A stretch of 64,000 nt of DNA from Alteribacter lacisalsi (lineage in GTDB: Bacteria; Bacillota; Bacilli; Bacillales; Salisediminibacteriaceae): contig NZ_PDOF01000001.1 of assembly GCF_003226345.1 (NCBI RefSeq), positions 1,240,001 to 1,304,000 of the forward strand, given 5' to 3'. The notes below the pieces were generated by a model, which was not told the origin of the DNA, did no database searches, and was given only the letters and a program-made list of their open reading frames with translations. Position 1 is the stretch's first letter, and each line of letters opens with the position of its first letter. The position numbers and the translations under genes are program-made. Below, one piece after another: positions 34,058 to 42,554 of this stretch.

Positions 34058-34312
34058 GTGTTTACTGTTGGAGATCTTGTTTATGTGAACAAGCAGGGAC
34101 GAAGCAATTATGCAGGAAAAGGAACCGTAACAGCCATCTGCAATACCATTCCTGAAATTCATGAGTATTTTCAGGACTCTCATCCGTTCTACGACACATA
34201 TGTGTCCTGGATAAAAAGTGAAAAATCTGTTTACGTTGTGGAATTGGAAAGCAATATCGGCAAAGCGGGTTTTCTGGAAAATGAACTGGCCTACGAACTG
34301 ATTAACTCGTAA
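34058..34312 (+). CDS. 84-residue hypothetical protein
   Basis: I do not recognise this soluble protein. It starts FTVGDLVYVNKQG and continues GKGTVTAICN, a pattern of short beta strands like a small SH3-type barrel, then a helical acidic C-terminus. GTG 34058 lies seven bases after TGGAGGG. The gene is convergent with an HPr-like gene, their stops six bases apart, and its promoter carries a perfect palindrome, so it is probably regulated on its own. Confidence 0.65.
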   Translation: MFTVGDLVYVNKQGRSNYAGKGTVTAICNTIPEIHEYFQDSHPFYDTYVSWIKSEKSVYVVELESNIGKAGFLENELAYELINS

Positions 34313-34318
34313 AATCTG

Positions 34319-34579
34319 TTATGTTTTGGTGTTTTCAATCTGTTTTGTGAGGGCCCGGACTGCTTCTTCTGCGTCCAGCCCTTCCGCTTTTATGGAAAAT
34401 ACCTGACCGGACGCAGCGGTAAAAAAAAGATTCATGACACCAAGAACGCTTTTTAAATTATAGCTGATACCCTTGTTAACAATATAGATGTCACTGTCAA
34501 ACCGGCTTGTGGTCTGTATTATGGCAAGAATTTTCTGGACAGAGAAATGACGATCTTTTCTGAACGAGCAAGTGATCAC
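34319..34579 (-). CDS. HPr-like protein lacking the active-site histidine
   Basis: The 86-residue protein aligns along its length with HPr/Crh: SRFDSDIYIV, YNLKSVLGVMNL and GQVFSIKAEGLDAEEA. The regulatory serine (Ser46 of HPr) is present as Ser44 in LKSVLGVM. The phospho-histidine loop GIHARPA of HPr is replaced by HFSVQKIL, with a Gln or Ser where His15 should be. It therefore cannot act as a normal sugar phosphotransferase carrier and, like Crh, may act only through serine phosphorylation or as a binding protein. It starts with GTG after AAGGGGG. Confidence 0.75.
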   Translation of the reverse strand: MITCSFRKDRHFSVQKILAIIQTTSRFDSDIYIVNKGISYNLKSVLGVMNLFFTAASGQVFSIKAEGLDAEEAVRALTKQIENTKT

Positions 34580-34693
34580 TATCGAATTCCCCCTTTTACA
34601 GAAAAGTTCTCTAACTAATCCTAACCGACCGCAGCCGGAACTGGTATTTTGTTGTCAGAAAAGGTTACACACTTTATTTCATGGAGGTCCCCA

Positions 34694-35083
34694 ATGACTG
34701 CAGCAGATCTTGAAGTCGGCACCGTTGTGACCGGTGTTTATAAAACCGGGAAGTATATCGGTGAAGTAACCGATATTAAAAAAGATAGATACGTTGTCCA
34801 GGTGAAGGCGGTGTTAAAGCACCCCCGGCAGGGCGATCTTCACAATCCCGGTCAGACTGATGTGCCCCTGTTTCACGAACGCCGTGCGCTTGGTGAACGG
34901 GAAAAAACGAATGTACCGAAAGCGATGGTCAAACGTTTTGACGGCACAGTACCTGATTACCGCACATCACTGAAAGAAGCTGTAGAGAATGAAAAAGCCG
35001 CGCTCAAAGAAGACACGAGTGACTGGGCAAAAAAAGCATATGAGAAGATGGAGACGTTGGAACAGGATTACTTCTCCTGTTAG
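34694..35083 (+). CDS. kapB: Kinase-associated protein KapB
   Basis: The 129-residue protein matches the KapB family. In B. subtilis the kapB gene lies with kinB and is needed for KinB to feed the sporulation phosphorelay. The N-terminal beta-barrel is LEVGTVVTGVYKTGKYIGE, then HPRQGDLHNP and VPLFHERRAL; the C-terminus is helical (WAKKAYEKMETLE). ATG 34694 has TGGAGGT seven bases upstream. No kinB is beside it here. It has no lipobox in the chosen start, despite the family name. Confidence 0.85.
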   Translation: MTAADLEVGTVVTGVYKTGKYIGEVTDIKKDRYVVQVKAVLKHPRQGDLHNPGQTDVPLFHERRALGEREKTNVPKAMVKRFDGTVPDYRTSLKEAVENEKAALKEDTSDWAKKAYEKMETLEQDYFSC

Positions 35084-35086
35084 ACG

Positions 35087-35133
35087 GAACACCCGCCGGA
35101 AACTGCATTCCGGCGGGTGTTCTCATGTTTTTA
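35087..35133 (+). terminator. Strong terminator between kapB and the 3D-domain gene
   Basis: GAACACCCGCCGGAA (35087-35101) pairs perfectly with TTCCGGCGGGTGTTC (35108-35122), followed by a T-rich stretch on the plus strand. Confidence 0.9.
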
Positions 35134-35141
35134 TTTTACGG

Positions 35142-36203
35142 TCAGTCCAGCACTGTAATGACCAAATTTCTTCTTCCAAAGGCCAGTGCATCGCTTCTTT
35201 CAGGCATAAAGATATCAATCCGGTTACCGTTAATCGCACCGCCGGTATCAGCAGCAAGGTATGTGCCGTATCCTTCTACATGCACTGTTGAACCGAGCGG
35301 GATGACGGATGGGTCTACGGCAATCACTTTCTTATCCGGATTACTGCGGAGATCGAGACCGGTAAAGGTAATTCCCGAACAGCCGTTGCAGGATGCTGTG
35401 TAGGCTGTAGCTTCCACTGTAAACGTTCTGCCATCAGGCTCATCTGATGAGGCACTTCGTGAAACGGTTTCAGAGCTGCTTTCTGACGCTGTTGCGGAGG
35501 ATTCACTGGCAGCATTCTCATCCTGATCGGATGCCGATGATGTACTTTCCTCTGAACTGCTGCTTTGGGATTCAGTGTCAGCATGCGAAGTCTCGGAAGT
35601 ACTTTCGGAAGATTGTGAATTTTGATCCGGTCCATTTTCAGCCGGGTCTGAGCTGCTCGTCTGTTCAGAAGCAGAAGCGACTACCGTCTTTCCTCCACTC
35701 ACTGCCTGATGAAGTTTTCCATAAGTCTGAGGGCCTGCAAGCCCGTCCACAAAAATGTTTTCAGACTTCTGAAATTCTTTTACCGATCGGTGTGTAATCG
35801 GTCCAAATACGCCATCGAGCTTTCCATTATAGAATCCAAGGTCCTGAAGATCTCCCTGGAGGGAGTATACAGCTTCTCCCCTGTCCCCCTGACGGAGCAT
35901 CTGAAGGGCACCAAGGGTCTGCGGTCCTGCAACCCCGTCAACCAGAATCGAAGCGCTCTGCTGAAAGCTTCTCACGGCTTCCGCTGTCCTTTGATCATAA
36001 ACGCCAGTGATTTCTTCTATGTACCCCCGTTCATTAAGCAGCTCCTGAAGCTGCGTTACCTCCTGATTTTCCATTCCGCTTCTGAGTACGTTATCCCCCA
36101 TCACATTTGACGCTTCTGACTGCTGGGCCCCGATCAGGAAAAATAGTGCAAATGCGGTCAGAAATGCAGTCAGACTCCCTGTCCTCAGTCTGTTTTCGTT
36201 CAT
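35142..36203 (-). CDS. Secreted cell-wall protein with two peptidoglycan-binding domains and a 3D domain
   Basis: The 353-residue protein has a signal peptide (residues 1-31, ending near SEA), two PG_binding_1 repeats (about 40-98 and 103-160, each with VRSFQ or VKEFQ and VDGVAGPQT or VDGLAGPQT), a Ser/Glu-rich linker (about 175-255), and a C-terminal 3D domain (about 260-353) with AADTGGAINGNRID. The 3D domain is shared with MltA-type lytic transglycosylases and with YocH and YuiC of B. subtilis, so it probably cleaves peptidoglycan. It may act in growth, stationary phase or spore cortex turnover. Confidence 0.9.
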   Translation of the reverse strand: MNENRLRTGSLTAFLTAFALFFLIGAQQSEASNVMGDNVLRSGMENQEVTQLQELLNERGYIEEITGVYDQRTAEAVRSFQQSASILVDGVAGPQTLGALQMLRQGDRGEAVYSLQGDLQDLGFYNGKLDGVFGPITHRSVKEFQKSENIFVDGLAGPQTYGKLHQAVSGGKTVVASASEQTSSSDPAENGPDQNSQSSESTSETSHADTESQSSSSEESTSSASDQDENAASESSATASESSSETVSRSASSDEPDGRTFTVEATAYTASCNGCSGITFTGLDLRSNPDKKVIAVDPSVIPLGSTVHVEGYGTYLAADTGGAINGNRIDIFMPERSDALAFGRRNLVITVLD

Positions 36204-36414
36204 GGCAATCGCCTCCTAAAAGGATATGCCATAACGATATAATAATTTTTGGGATAATAGAATCCAAATACCATTAGTTTAAAGAAACTGAAATACAACT
36301 GTAATCCCAGTGTGAAAAGGGTCAAGACTTTCTTTCATCCTCGACTGTTACTGTCAGGAAACGCCAAAATAAAACTTTCCCGAAAAAGTTTTATGGTTCA
36401 AATGAAGAAACCTG

Positions 36415-36453
36415 CTGTAAAACATCAAAACCTCCCGGAAAATAAGGGAGGTT
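36415..36453 (-). terminator. Terminator of the 110-residue gene
   Basis: AACCTCCC (36429-36436) pairs with GGGAGGTT (36446-36453); on the minus strand it is followed by a T-rich stretch (complement of 36417-36429). Confidence 0.75.
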
Positions 36454-36467
36454 CGTGTGTTATTTTG

Positions 36468-36800
36468 TCATTCCTCTTCTAAAGCATGGATTTCCTCAAT
36501 TGCTTTTCGCGTCGGCGGTGTACCAAGTTCATACATCTTTTGAAAAATCGCATTAAGTTCTTCCCGGTATTCCATGCGGTCATGGTCGGCAGACTGGTCG
36601 TCAAAATGGCGAAAACTCAACAAATTTCGTTCATCAGAGTCATGAGCCTGCGCAATGGTCAGCATATCCTGTAATTCAGTGATCTCTTCTTCGTCTGCTT
36701 CGACTTCATACTGATATCCCGCTGAACCATCTTCGATTTTTACATCGCTGATAAAGTCCATACTGATTGGGTTGAGTTGAATATAATACTTCTTTTTCAC
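36468..36800 (-). CDS. Conserved small acidic protein of Bacillaceae
   Basis: The 110-residue soluble protein begins KKKYYIQLNPISMDFISD and has an acidic centre (EVEADEEEITELQDML). I recall homologues in Bacillaceae labelled only hydrolase/acyltransferase, without evidence of activity, and I see no catalytic motif. It starts with GTG 36800 after AAAGGAGG. It is divergent from the second ger operon, and its promoter region is shared with it. Confidence 0.7.
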   Translation of the reverse strand: MKKKYYIQLNPISMDFISDVKIEDGSAGYQYEVEADEEEITELQDMLTIAQAHDSDERNLLSFRHFDDQSADHDRMEYREELNAIFQKMYELGTPPTRKAIEEIHALEEE

Positions 36801-36834
36801 CGTGATTCCTCCTTTTTTTCAGCTTCACTCCTCC

Positions 36835-36865
36835 GCATATTTTCTGCCGTTTTCCCGAATAATAC
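36835..36865 (+). promoter_or_regulatory. Candidate SigG promoter of the second ger operon
   Basis: GCATAT (36835-36840) and GAATAATA (36858-36865) are separated by 17 bases, 35 bases before the gerA start. The match is weaker than in the first operon. Confidence 0.3.
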
Positions 36866-36900
36866 CCATAATCGAATGAAAAAGTCCGGAGTGAAATAAC

Positions 36901-38388
36901 ATGCCCTCCTCCAGAAAAGCGCAGCAACAGGAACCTTGTGACCTTGGAGCCCTCATAGACAACTTGCACCTTTCTGATGATTTTTTAATTACCTCCTGTA
37001 AATCCGGCAGCGGATCGGTGAGTCTGATCTACTTTAAAACCCTTATCGATCTGACTATATTAAAAAAGCATCTTCTCGACGGATTAATTAACGATGCGAA
37101 ATCCGCTTCCCTGAAAGAAATTCAGGACACCTTGCCATTTGTTCAGTCAAGTATTGAAACAGACTTAAAGAAAATCGAAAAGAAACTTCTTAAAGGATAT
37201 GCCGGGATCATTGAAAGTAGGAAAAGCGGAGAAGTCCTCCTCGTCCCGATGGAAGAAGAAAACCTTCGAAGCATATCCGTACCTGAAGTAGAGTTCAGTG
37301 TGATCGGTCCGAAGCAGGCCTTCATTGAAGATCTGAGAACCAATATTCAGCTCGTAAGAGGACGGCTGCCGTCACGTGATTTAAGAATTACCTATGTGGA
37401 AGTAGGCAGCCTCACGAAAACAACGACAGCTGTGCTGTATCTGGACGCCATTGCTGATAAAGAAAACGTGAATACGATGCTGCAGCGGATCCGGGATATT
37501 GAATTCGACCACATTGAAGACAGTTCGTACATTAATCAGATGATTGAGGACAATACCATGTCCCCTTTTCCCCAGTTCATCGATACGGAGAGGCCGGACC
37601 GGGTGTCCTCTGCGCTTGCTGAGGGGAAGGTTGCGGTTTTCGTTGACGGTTCACCTACTGCGATAACAGGGCCGACTACATTCATTGAGTTTTTCTCAGC
37701 ATTTGATGATTACTTTTCCAGCTGGCATATTTCATCTATATTCCGCATGATCAGGCTGATGGCTGTTGCCTTTTCCATTTTTGCTACGGCCATATATGTG
37801 GCTGTTTTAACCTACCATTCTGCTCTTGTACCGCGGGATCTGCTTGCCACCCTGATTCAGTCTAGGGAAACTGTCCCGTTTCCACCGATTGTAGAGGCTC
37901 TTTTTCTGGAGCTTGCGATTGAACTGTTAAGAGAAGCAGGCGCAAGACTGCCGACAAAAGTCGGACAGACGATCGGTATTGTTGGAGGAATCGTGATCGG
38001 GACAGCAGCGGTTGAAGCAGGACTCACAAGTAACATCCTAGTAATTATCGTAGCGCTCTCCGCCCTCGCATCATTTACGACACCTATATACAGAATCGGC
38101 AATACGATTAGGCTTCTGCGATTCCCATTTATGCTCGCAGCGCAGCTGTGGGGCCTCATTGGGGTTGCAGCCGTCTTCGGGTTCCTACTGGTTCACCTGC
38201 TTGGGCTTACTTCGATGGGCAGGCCCTACCTTGAGCCGCTTTACCCGCCGCGCCTGGCTGATTTTAAGGACAGTGTAATCCGACTGCCTTTCAATATGCA
38301 GACAACCAGACCGGATCTTCTGCGGCCGGGAAAAAAAGAACGGTTCAGGAAACAGAAAGTGAAACAGAAAAAAGATATCGATGACTGA
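36901..38388 (+). CDS. Germinant receptor A subunit (GerA family), second operon
   Basis: This 495-residue subunit has the same plan as the A subunit at 7322-8806: a soluble N-terminal half, PFPQFIDTERPD near residue 220, four to five membrane helices, REAGARLPTKVGQTIG, and a basic tail. Long stretches in the membrane half are nearly identical to the first copy, while the N-terminal 100 residues differ, as expected for receptors tuned to different signals. ATG 36901 follows TCCGGAGTGA. The gene is 24 bases from its B subunit. Confidence 0.93.
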   Translation: MPSSRKAQQQEPCDLGALIDNLHLSDDFLITSCKSGSGSVSLIYFKTLIDLTILKKHLLDGLINDAKSASLKEIQDTLPFVQSSIETDLKKIEKKLLKGYAGIIESRKSGEVLLVPMEEENLRSISVPEVEFSVIGPKQAFIEDLRTNIQLVRGRLPSRDLRITYVEVGSLTKTTTAVLYLDAIADKENVNTMLQRIRDIEFDHIEDSSYINQMIEDNTMSPFPQFIDTERPDRVSSALAEGKVAVFVDGSPTAITGPTTFIEFFSAFDDYFSSWHISSIFRMIRLMAVAFSIFATAIYVAVLTYHSALVPRDLLATLIQSRETVPFPPIVEALFLELAIELLREAGARLPTKVGQTIGIVGGIVIGTAAVEAGLTSNILVIIVALSALASFTTPIYRIGNTIRLLRFPFMLAAQLWGLIGVAAVFGFLLVHLLGLTSMGRPYLEPLYPPRLADFKDSVIRLPFNMQTTRPDLLRPGKKERFRKQKVKQKKDIDD

Positions 38389-38412
38389 CCATACTAGAAA
38401 GGAGAGACTGTT

Positions 38413-39513
38413 ATGTCAACGCCAGTGCCAAAAAGAAATCAGGTCTCTCCCTTTCTCGTTTTCTTTCTCGTGAATGCCATGCAGATCGGCGTCGGCGTGC
38501 TTGGCTTTCCAACTTATGTTGCTTCCGAACTTGGAGCAGACGGCTGGATTGCAGTGATCCTGTCAGGCATCATCATTACCGTAACTATTTTCCTCATCTT
38601 TTCAATCCTTAAAAAAGGAGGCGGTGACATTCTGCAGATTCACTGCCGCCTTTTCGGAAAAGTGATTGGTAATGCCCTTACCTTTCTCCTGATTGTGTAC
38701 CTGTTAGGTATTGTGCTTGTGATCCTCAGAACATTTATTGAAGTCATTCAGGTATGGATTTTCCCGGATCTGGAAACGTGGGCTCCGAGTGCCGTCTATC
38801 TGCTCCTGGCTTACTATGCTGTTGTGACCGGGTTCAGAGCGGTAACAGGTGTGTGTTTCTTCGGGGTGATTCTCTCACTGTTTACGTACTTCAGCCTGAT
38901 TGGCCCTATTGAATTTTTTAAATTTCGCAACATTCTGCCGCTCGTCACGCACGGCCCGCAGGAGTTCCTGGCGGGAATCAAGACGATGACACTGAGTTAC
39001 CTCGGCATCGGCATGATTTTTTTTCTGTATCCGTTTATCAGCCGACCTCATAAAGCCGTCTCCTGGGCGATTGGCGCAAACGTGCTGACGATTTTTATGT
39101 ATTTGTTCGTAGCATTTGCGGCCCTTTTTTATTTCAGTCCAGCACAGCTGGAAAAAACAATCTGGCCTCTACTGACGATGTGGCAGATTATCCAACTGCC
39201 ATTTGTTGAGCGTTTTGAGTTTCTTGCAATCCCTGTCTGGGGTCTTGTTGTTCTCCCCAACATCTGCCTTGGTTTATGGACGACGAGCAGAGGATTAAGG
39301 CTTTTATTTAAAGTCCGTCAGCACCAGGTACTCATTCTTCTCTGCCTTATGATATTCTGTTCGAGCGTGGTTCTTGAAACCCGGGAGCAGATTGAGCAGC
39401 TGAATACGATTGTCTCGGAAATTGGATTTTACTTCGCCATCGTCTATGTGCCTTTACTCTGGATGATGCAGTTCATTCGAAAAGGAGGGCAGTCCCATGA
39501 TCAATCCGTTTAG
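38413..39513 (+). CDS. Germinant receptor B subunit (GerB family), second operon
   Basis: The 366-residue protein has about ten membrane helices and begins VSPFLVFFLVNAMQIGVGVLG, very like the first operon's B subunit. It is the likely ligand-binding subunit. AAAGGAGA precedes the ATG. The gene ends inside the start of the C subunit gene, as in the first operon. Differences from the first B subunit are concentrated in the membrane core, where ligand specificity lies in this family. Confidence 0.92.
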   Translation: MSTPVPKRNQVSPFLVFFLVNAMQIGVGVLGFPTYVASELGADGWIAVILSGIIITVTIFLIFSILKKGGGDILQIHCRLFGKVIGNALTFLLIVYLLGIVLVILRTFIEVIQVWIFPDLETWAPSAVYLLLAYYAVVTGFRAVTGVCFFGVILSLFTYFSLIGPIEFFKFRNILPLVTHGPQEFLAGIKTMTLSYLGIGMIFFLYPFISRPHKAVSWAIGANVLTIFMYLFVAFAALFYFSPAQLEKTIWPLLTMWQIIQLPFVERFEFLAIPVWGLVVLPNICLGLWTTSRGLRLLFKVRQHQVLILLCLMIFCSSVVLETREQIEQLNTIVSEIGFYFAIVYVPLLWMMQFIRKGGQSHDQSV

Positions 39514-40594
39514 ACAGCTTATTATCCTGCTCCTCCCTTTCTTATGTACCGCGTGTGTACCGACAGAGGTCGTTGACGATCTGCAGTTCATTCATGCTGC
39601 AGGCTTTGATTACATTGAGGACAGTGATCTGGTAAGAGCAACTGTGAGTGTGCCGATCTATGGTTTTGGCCAGGAGCAGGAATCGGCATCTTTCGAAAGC
39701 GAAACGATTACAGCAGAAGGCCGTACGGCCAAACAAATTCGGGCGAGAATGAACAGTAAATCGCCAAAAGTACTTGAGAATAGCAAAATTGAAGCCGTCA
39801 TTTATAACGAAAAGATCGCTGAACAAGGGCTTTATGAATACGTCGATACGTATGACCGGGATCCTAAAGTCGGTCAGCGGGTCTATCTGGCAGTCTACGC
39901 TGGATCTACTCAGGAACTACTCGAAAAAAAACTTCCGATCGAAAGTGAAATTTCCCGCTACATAGCTGATGTCATTGAGCAGAATGTCGAACATACCGAC
40001 ATTCCGAACACAAACATGCACATCTTTACCTACCGGTATTTTCAGGAAGGCATGGATCCATTCCTTCCCTATCTCCGGATGGACGGTGATCAAATACAGA
40101 TTAAAGGAATGGCCGTGTTTAAGGATGACGTTATGAAAGGGTATATCAATATCGAAGACACCTTTATTATGAAGATGCTTGTGGAGTCTCTCAGTGAAGG
40201 CACTTATGAGGTTGATGTGGATGGTGAAAATTTTGCCACTCTGCAAAACCTGAATGCAAAAACCAGATATTCGGTGAAAAATCATACACTCTCTCCTCCT
40301 GAGATAACTGCTGATATAGTTGTTACAGGATATATAAATGAATATTCTGGAGATACGCTGAATGATAACGTGCTTAAGGAAATTGATGTAAAAATGAAAG
40401 AGCAGATCAAAAACGATGCGGAAAATCTGATTACCCGTTTTCAGGAAATGGGAGTAGATCCTACCGGACTCGGATTTCAGGTTAAAACGCGAACGAGAAA
40501 CTGGAACCAAGCGGAATGGCTGGAACAATATCCGGATGTTAAAGTGAATGTTAACGTGACTTCAAAAATAACCCATGCAGGTGTAGTGGAATAA
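39497..40594 (+). CDS. Germinant receptor C subunit (GerC lipoprotein), second operon
   Basis: The 365-residue lipoprotein has a signal peptide ending in the lipobox LCTAC (Cys near residue 16) and the GerC family body (FIHAAGFDYIED, IKGMAVFKDD). It overlaps gerB by 17 bases and follows AAAAGGAGGG. It closes a complete A-B-C operon. The C subunits of the two operons are more divergent than the A subunits. No D-type accessory subunit is seen in either operon. Confidence 0.9.
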   Translation: MINPFRQLIILLLPFLCTACVPTEVVDDLQFIHAAGFDYIEDSDLVRATVSVPIYGFGQEQESASFESETITAEGRTAKQIRARMNSKSPKVLENSKIEAVIYNEKIAEQGLYEYVDTYDRDPKVGQRVYLAVYAGSTQELLEKKLPIESEISRYIADVIEQNVEHTDIPNTNMHIFTYRYFQEGMDPFLPYLRMDGDQIQIKGMAVFKDDVMKGYINIEDTFIMKMLVESLSEGTYEVDVDGENFATLQNLNAKTRYSVKNHTLSPPEITADIVVTGYINEYSGDTLNDNVLKEIDVKMKEQIKNDAENLITRFQEMGVDPTGLGFQVKTRTRNWNQAEWLEQYPDVKVNVNVTSKITHAGVVE

Positions 40595-40631
40595 AGACAG
40601 AGGCTGGGACAAAAGAATAATTTTCAGAAGG

Positions 40632-40692
40632 AAATCCGAACAAAAAGCTGAGCGATATATCTGCCCAGTTTGATGATTGTTCGGATTTTTGT
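40632..40692 (+). terminator. Terminator of the second ger operon
   Basis: AAATCCGAACA (40632-40642) pairs perfectly with TGTTCGGATTT (40678-40688) around a 35-base loop, then TTTTGT. It follows the GAGGCTGGGAC motif at 40600-40610, which also starts the terminator at 20394. Confidence 0.65.
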
Positions 40693-40734
40693 CTATAAAG
40701 TTACTTCTGTTCAAACAGCTGTGTTAAAGCTTAA

Positions 40735-40835
40735 TGTTGATTACTCTAAAGTTGACTGCAGCGGACGTGTGACACTCCTGAGGAACAGAGCCGGCTGCAG
40801 CGGTGCCCGCAGAAAAGGAGCGCGCCAGCAAAGGG
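40735..40835. repeat. Possible degenerate copy of the dispersed repeat
   Basis: ACTGCAGCGGACGTGTGACACTCCTGAGGAAC and GGCTGCAGCGGTGCCCGCAG are reminiscent of the intact copy, but order and spacing differ. No gene fits this stretch. Confidence 0.3.
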
Positions 40836-40852
40836 GCTCAAAACACAAACAC

Positions 40853-41854
40853 CTATTCACCCTTCATAATCCCGGCAGTCAGATCATAGGAACGGAGCCT
40901 CGCTTCGTGACTGTAGACCTGGGATACGATAATCAGTTCGTCACTTGCTGTTTCCTCTGCAAAAGCCGATAGTTTCGAGCGGACAGAGTCCACACTGCCG
41001 TAGATTGAGGAGCCGAGCTGCCGCTCAAGGGCTACCCTTTCGTGCGGCATCATAAGCTGTTCAACATTTTCTACAGGCGGCTTCAGCTTCCCGGGTGTAC
41101 CTCTGACAAGCTCGAGAAACTGCTGTTTCTGGGAAGAAGCAAGGTATTCGGCCTCTTCATCTGTTTCGGAAGCGATCACGTTCACCCCGGTCATGGCATA
41201 CGGTTCATCCAGAACGCCAGGTTCAAAACTGTTCCGGTAAAGGGAGAGGGCGTCAAGGGTGTGCTCGGGATTAAAATGACTTGCAAACGCGAATGGAAGA
41301 CCGAGTCTGCCTGCAAGTGCGGCACTATAGCCGCTCGAACCAAGAAGCCAGATTGGAACCTCAACTCCTTCTCCCGGGACTGCTTTCACCTTTTTCCCGT
41401 CAGTCCCAGTAAAGAACCCGCGAAGTTCCGAAAGCAGCTGCTCAAAATCAGCTCCTCCCTTCTCATCTCTTCTCAGGGCTCTGGCCGTCTGGAAATCGGT
41501 TCCTGGAGCCCTGCCGAGACCAAGATCAATTCGGTCTGGATAGATAGAGGCAAGCGTCCCGAACTGCTCGGCAATAACGAGCGGGGCATGATTCGGAAGC
41601 ATAATACCTCCTGAGCCGACACGGATGGTTTCTGTCCCGCCTGCAATATGCCCAATCACAACACTCGTAGCAGAACTCGCAATCCCCGGCATGTTATGGT
41701 GTTCAGCGAGCCAGTACCGTCTGTAGCCCCATTTTTCAGCATGCTGAGCCAGATCAAGTGAATTTTGAAACGACTGTGCCGCCGTCGCCCCTTCAAGTAC
41801 AGGAGCCAGATCGAGAACGGAATAAGCAGTATGCGATAAAGGTCTCTGTGTCAT
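40853..41854 (-). CDS. LLM-class flavin-dependent oxidoreductase (bacterial luciferase-like)
   Basis: The 333-residue protein is a luciferase-like monooxygenase of the Firmicutes YceB/YhbW type: [11 protein letters not shown] near the start, [36 protein letters not shown], and [11 protein letters not shown]. It should use reduced FMN to oxygenate an unknown substrate. ATG 41854 is preferred because GGAGG is seven bases upstream; the adjacent ATG at 41857 is possible. It is divergent from a small membrane protein gene. Confidence 0.9.
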   Translation of the reverse strand: MTQRPLSHTAYSVLDLAPVLEGATAAQSFQNSLDLAQHAEKWGYRRYWLAEHHNMPGIASSATSVVIGHIAGGTETIRVGSGGIMLPNHAPLVIAEQFGTLASIYPDRIDLGLGRAPGTDFQTARALRRDEKGGADFEQLLSELRGFFTGTDGKKVKAVPGEGVEVPIWLLGSSGYSAALAGRLGLPFAFASHFNPEHTLDALSLYRNSFEPGVLDEPYAMTGVNVIASETDEEAEYLASSQKQQFLELVRGTPGKLKPPVENVEQLMMPHERVALERQLGSSIYGSVDSVRSKLSAFAEETASDELIIVSQVYSHEARLRSYDLTAGIMKGE

Positions 41855-41990
41855 CATGATGCCTCCAGTAGTCAATTTTCGCTTTAGTATATCAGTTTAC
41901 CGGGAGGCTTCACAAAAACAATGCTTCGTGCTTCTTATTGATACAATATTGCCCTCATGTGGTAAATTGAATCACAAAGGGGCGGTACAT

Positions 41991-42554
41991 ATGAATAAAC
42001 TCACACAGGTTTCACGCTTGTACGGAGACAGGGTAAATGGTGCTCTCGTTATTGCCTCTACCCTGCTTTTTTTCACCTTTATGTTTACAGTTCTGCCCGC
42101 TGTTTCTGAATTAACTCATGAAGAGACCGGTTCATCTGAGTCACCGGACAGTTCTTACGTCTACAGTTCAGAAGATCTTTACAGAATGGCAGAAGCATAC
42201 GGAGAATCGGGACGGACGTTTTATATCGAATCCAGGTTTACTTTTGACATCGCATGGCCGGCTGTATACTTGTTTTTTCTCGCAACGCTGCTTTCCTTTC
42301 TCTGGAGAGGCCCTCTTAAAAAATGGGAGGCAGTTAACCTGATCCCTGCAGGTGCCTTCATCTGTGACATGATGGAGAACACAGGCGCATCGATTGTGAT
42401 GGCTCGTTATCCGGAACCCTCAGCAGCAGCTGCTCTCATCACACCTTTGTTCACCTTTATGAAATGGAATCTGATTTACATCAGTTTTGCCCTGATCGCG
42501 GCTGGAATTCTTTTAAGACTTTACTTCCGTTTTAAAAAACGGAAAAACCATTAG
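41991..42554 (+). CDS. Hypothetical four-helix membrane protein
   Basis: The 187-residue protein has four hydrophobic segments (about residues 18-37, 84-101, 115-132 and 157-175), with a polar loop after the first that is exposed to one side. I recognise no family. ATG 41991 follows AAAGGGGCGGT; upstream extension of the frame overlaps the divergent oxidoreductase gene and is not coding. Its stop overlaps that of the convergent amidase gene by four bases. Confidence 0.7.
   Translation: MNKLTQVSRLYGDRVNGALVIASTLLFFTFMFTVLPAVSELTHEETGSSESPDSSYVYSSEDLYRMAEAYGESGRTFYIESRFTFDIAWPAVYLFFLATLLSFLWRGPLKKWEAVNLIPAGAFICDMMENTGASIVMARYPEPSAAAALITPLFTFMKWNLIYISFALIAAGILLRLYFRFKKRKNH

Noticed and set aside
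35125-35403. Plus-strand frame in the 3D-domain gene region
   Set aside because: It is antisense to the conserved 3D domain and starts within a terminator.
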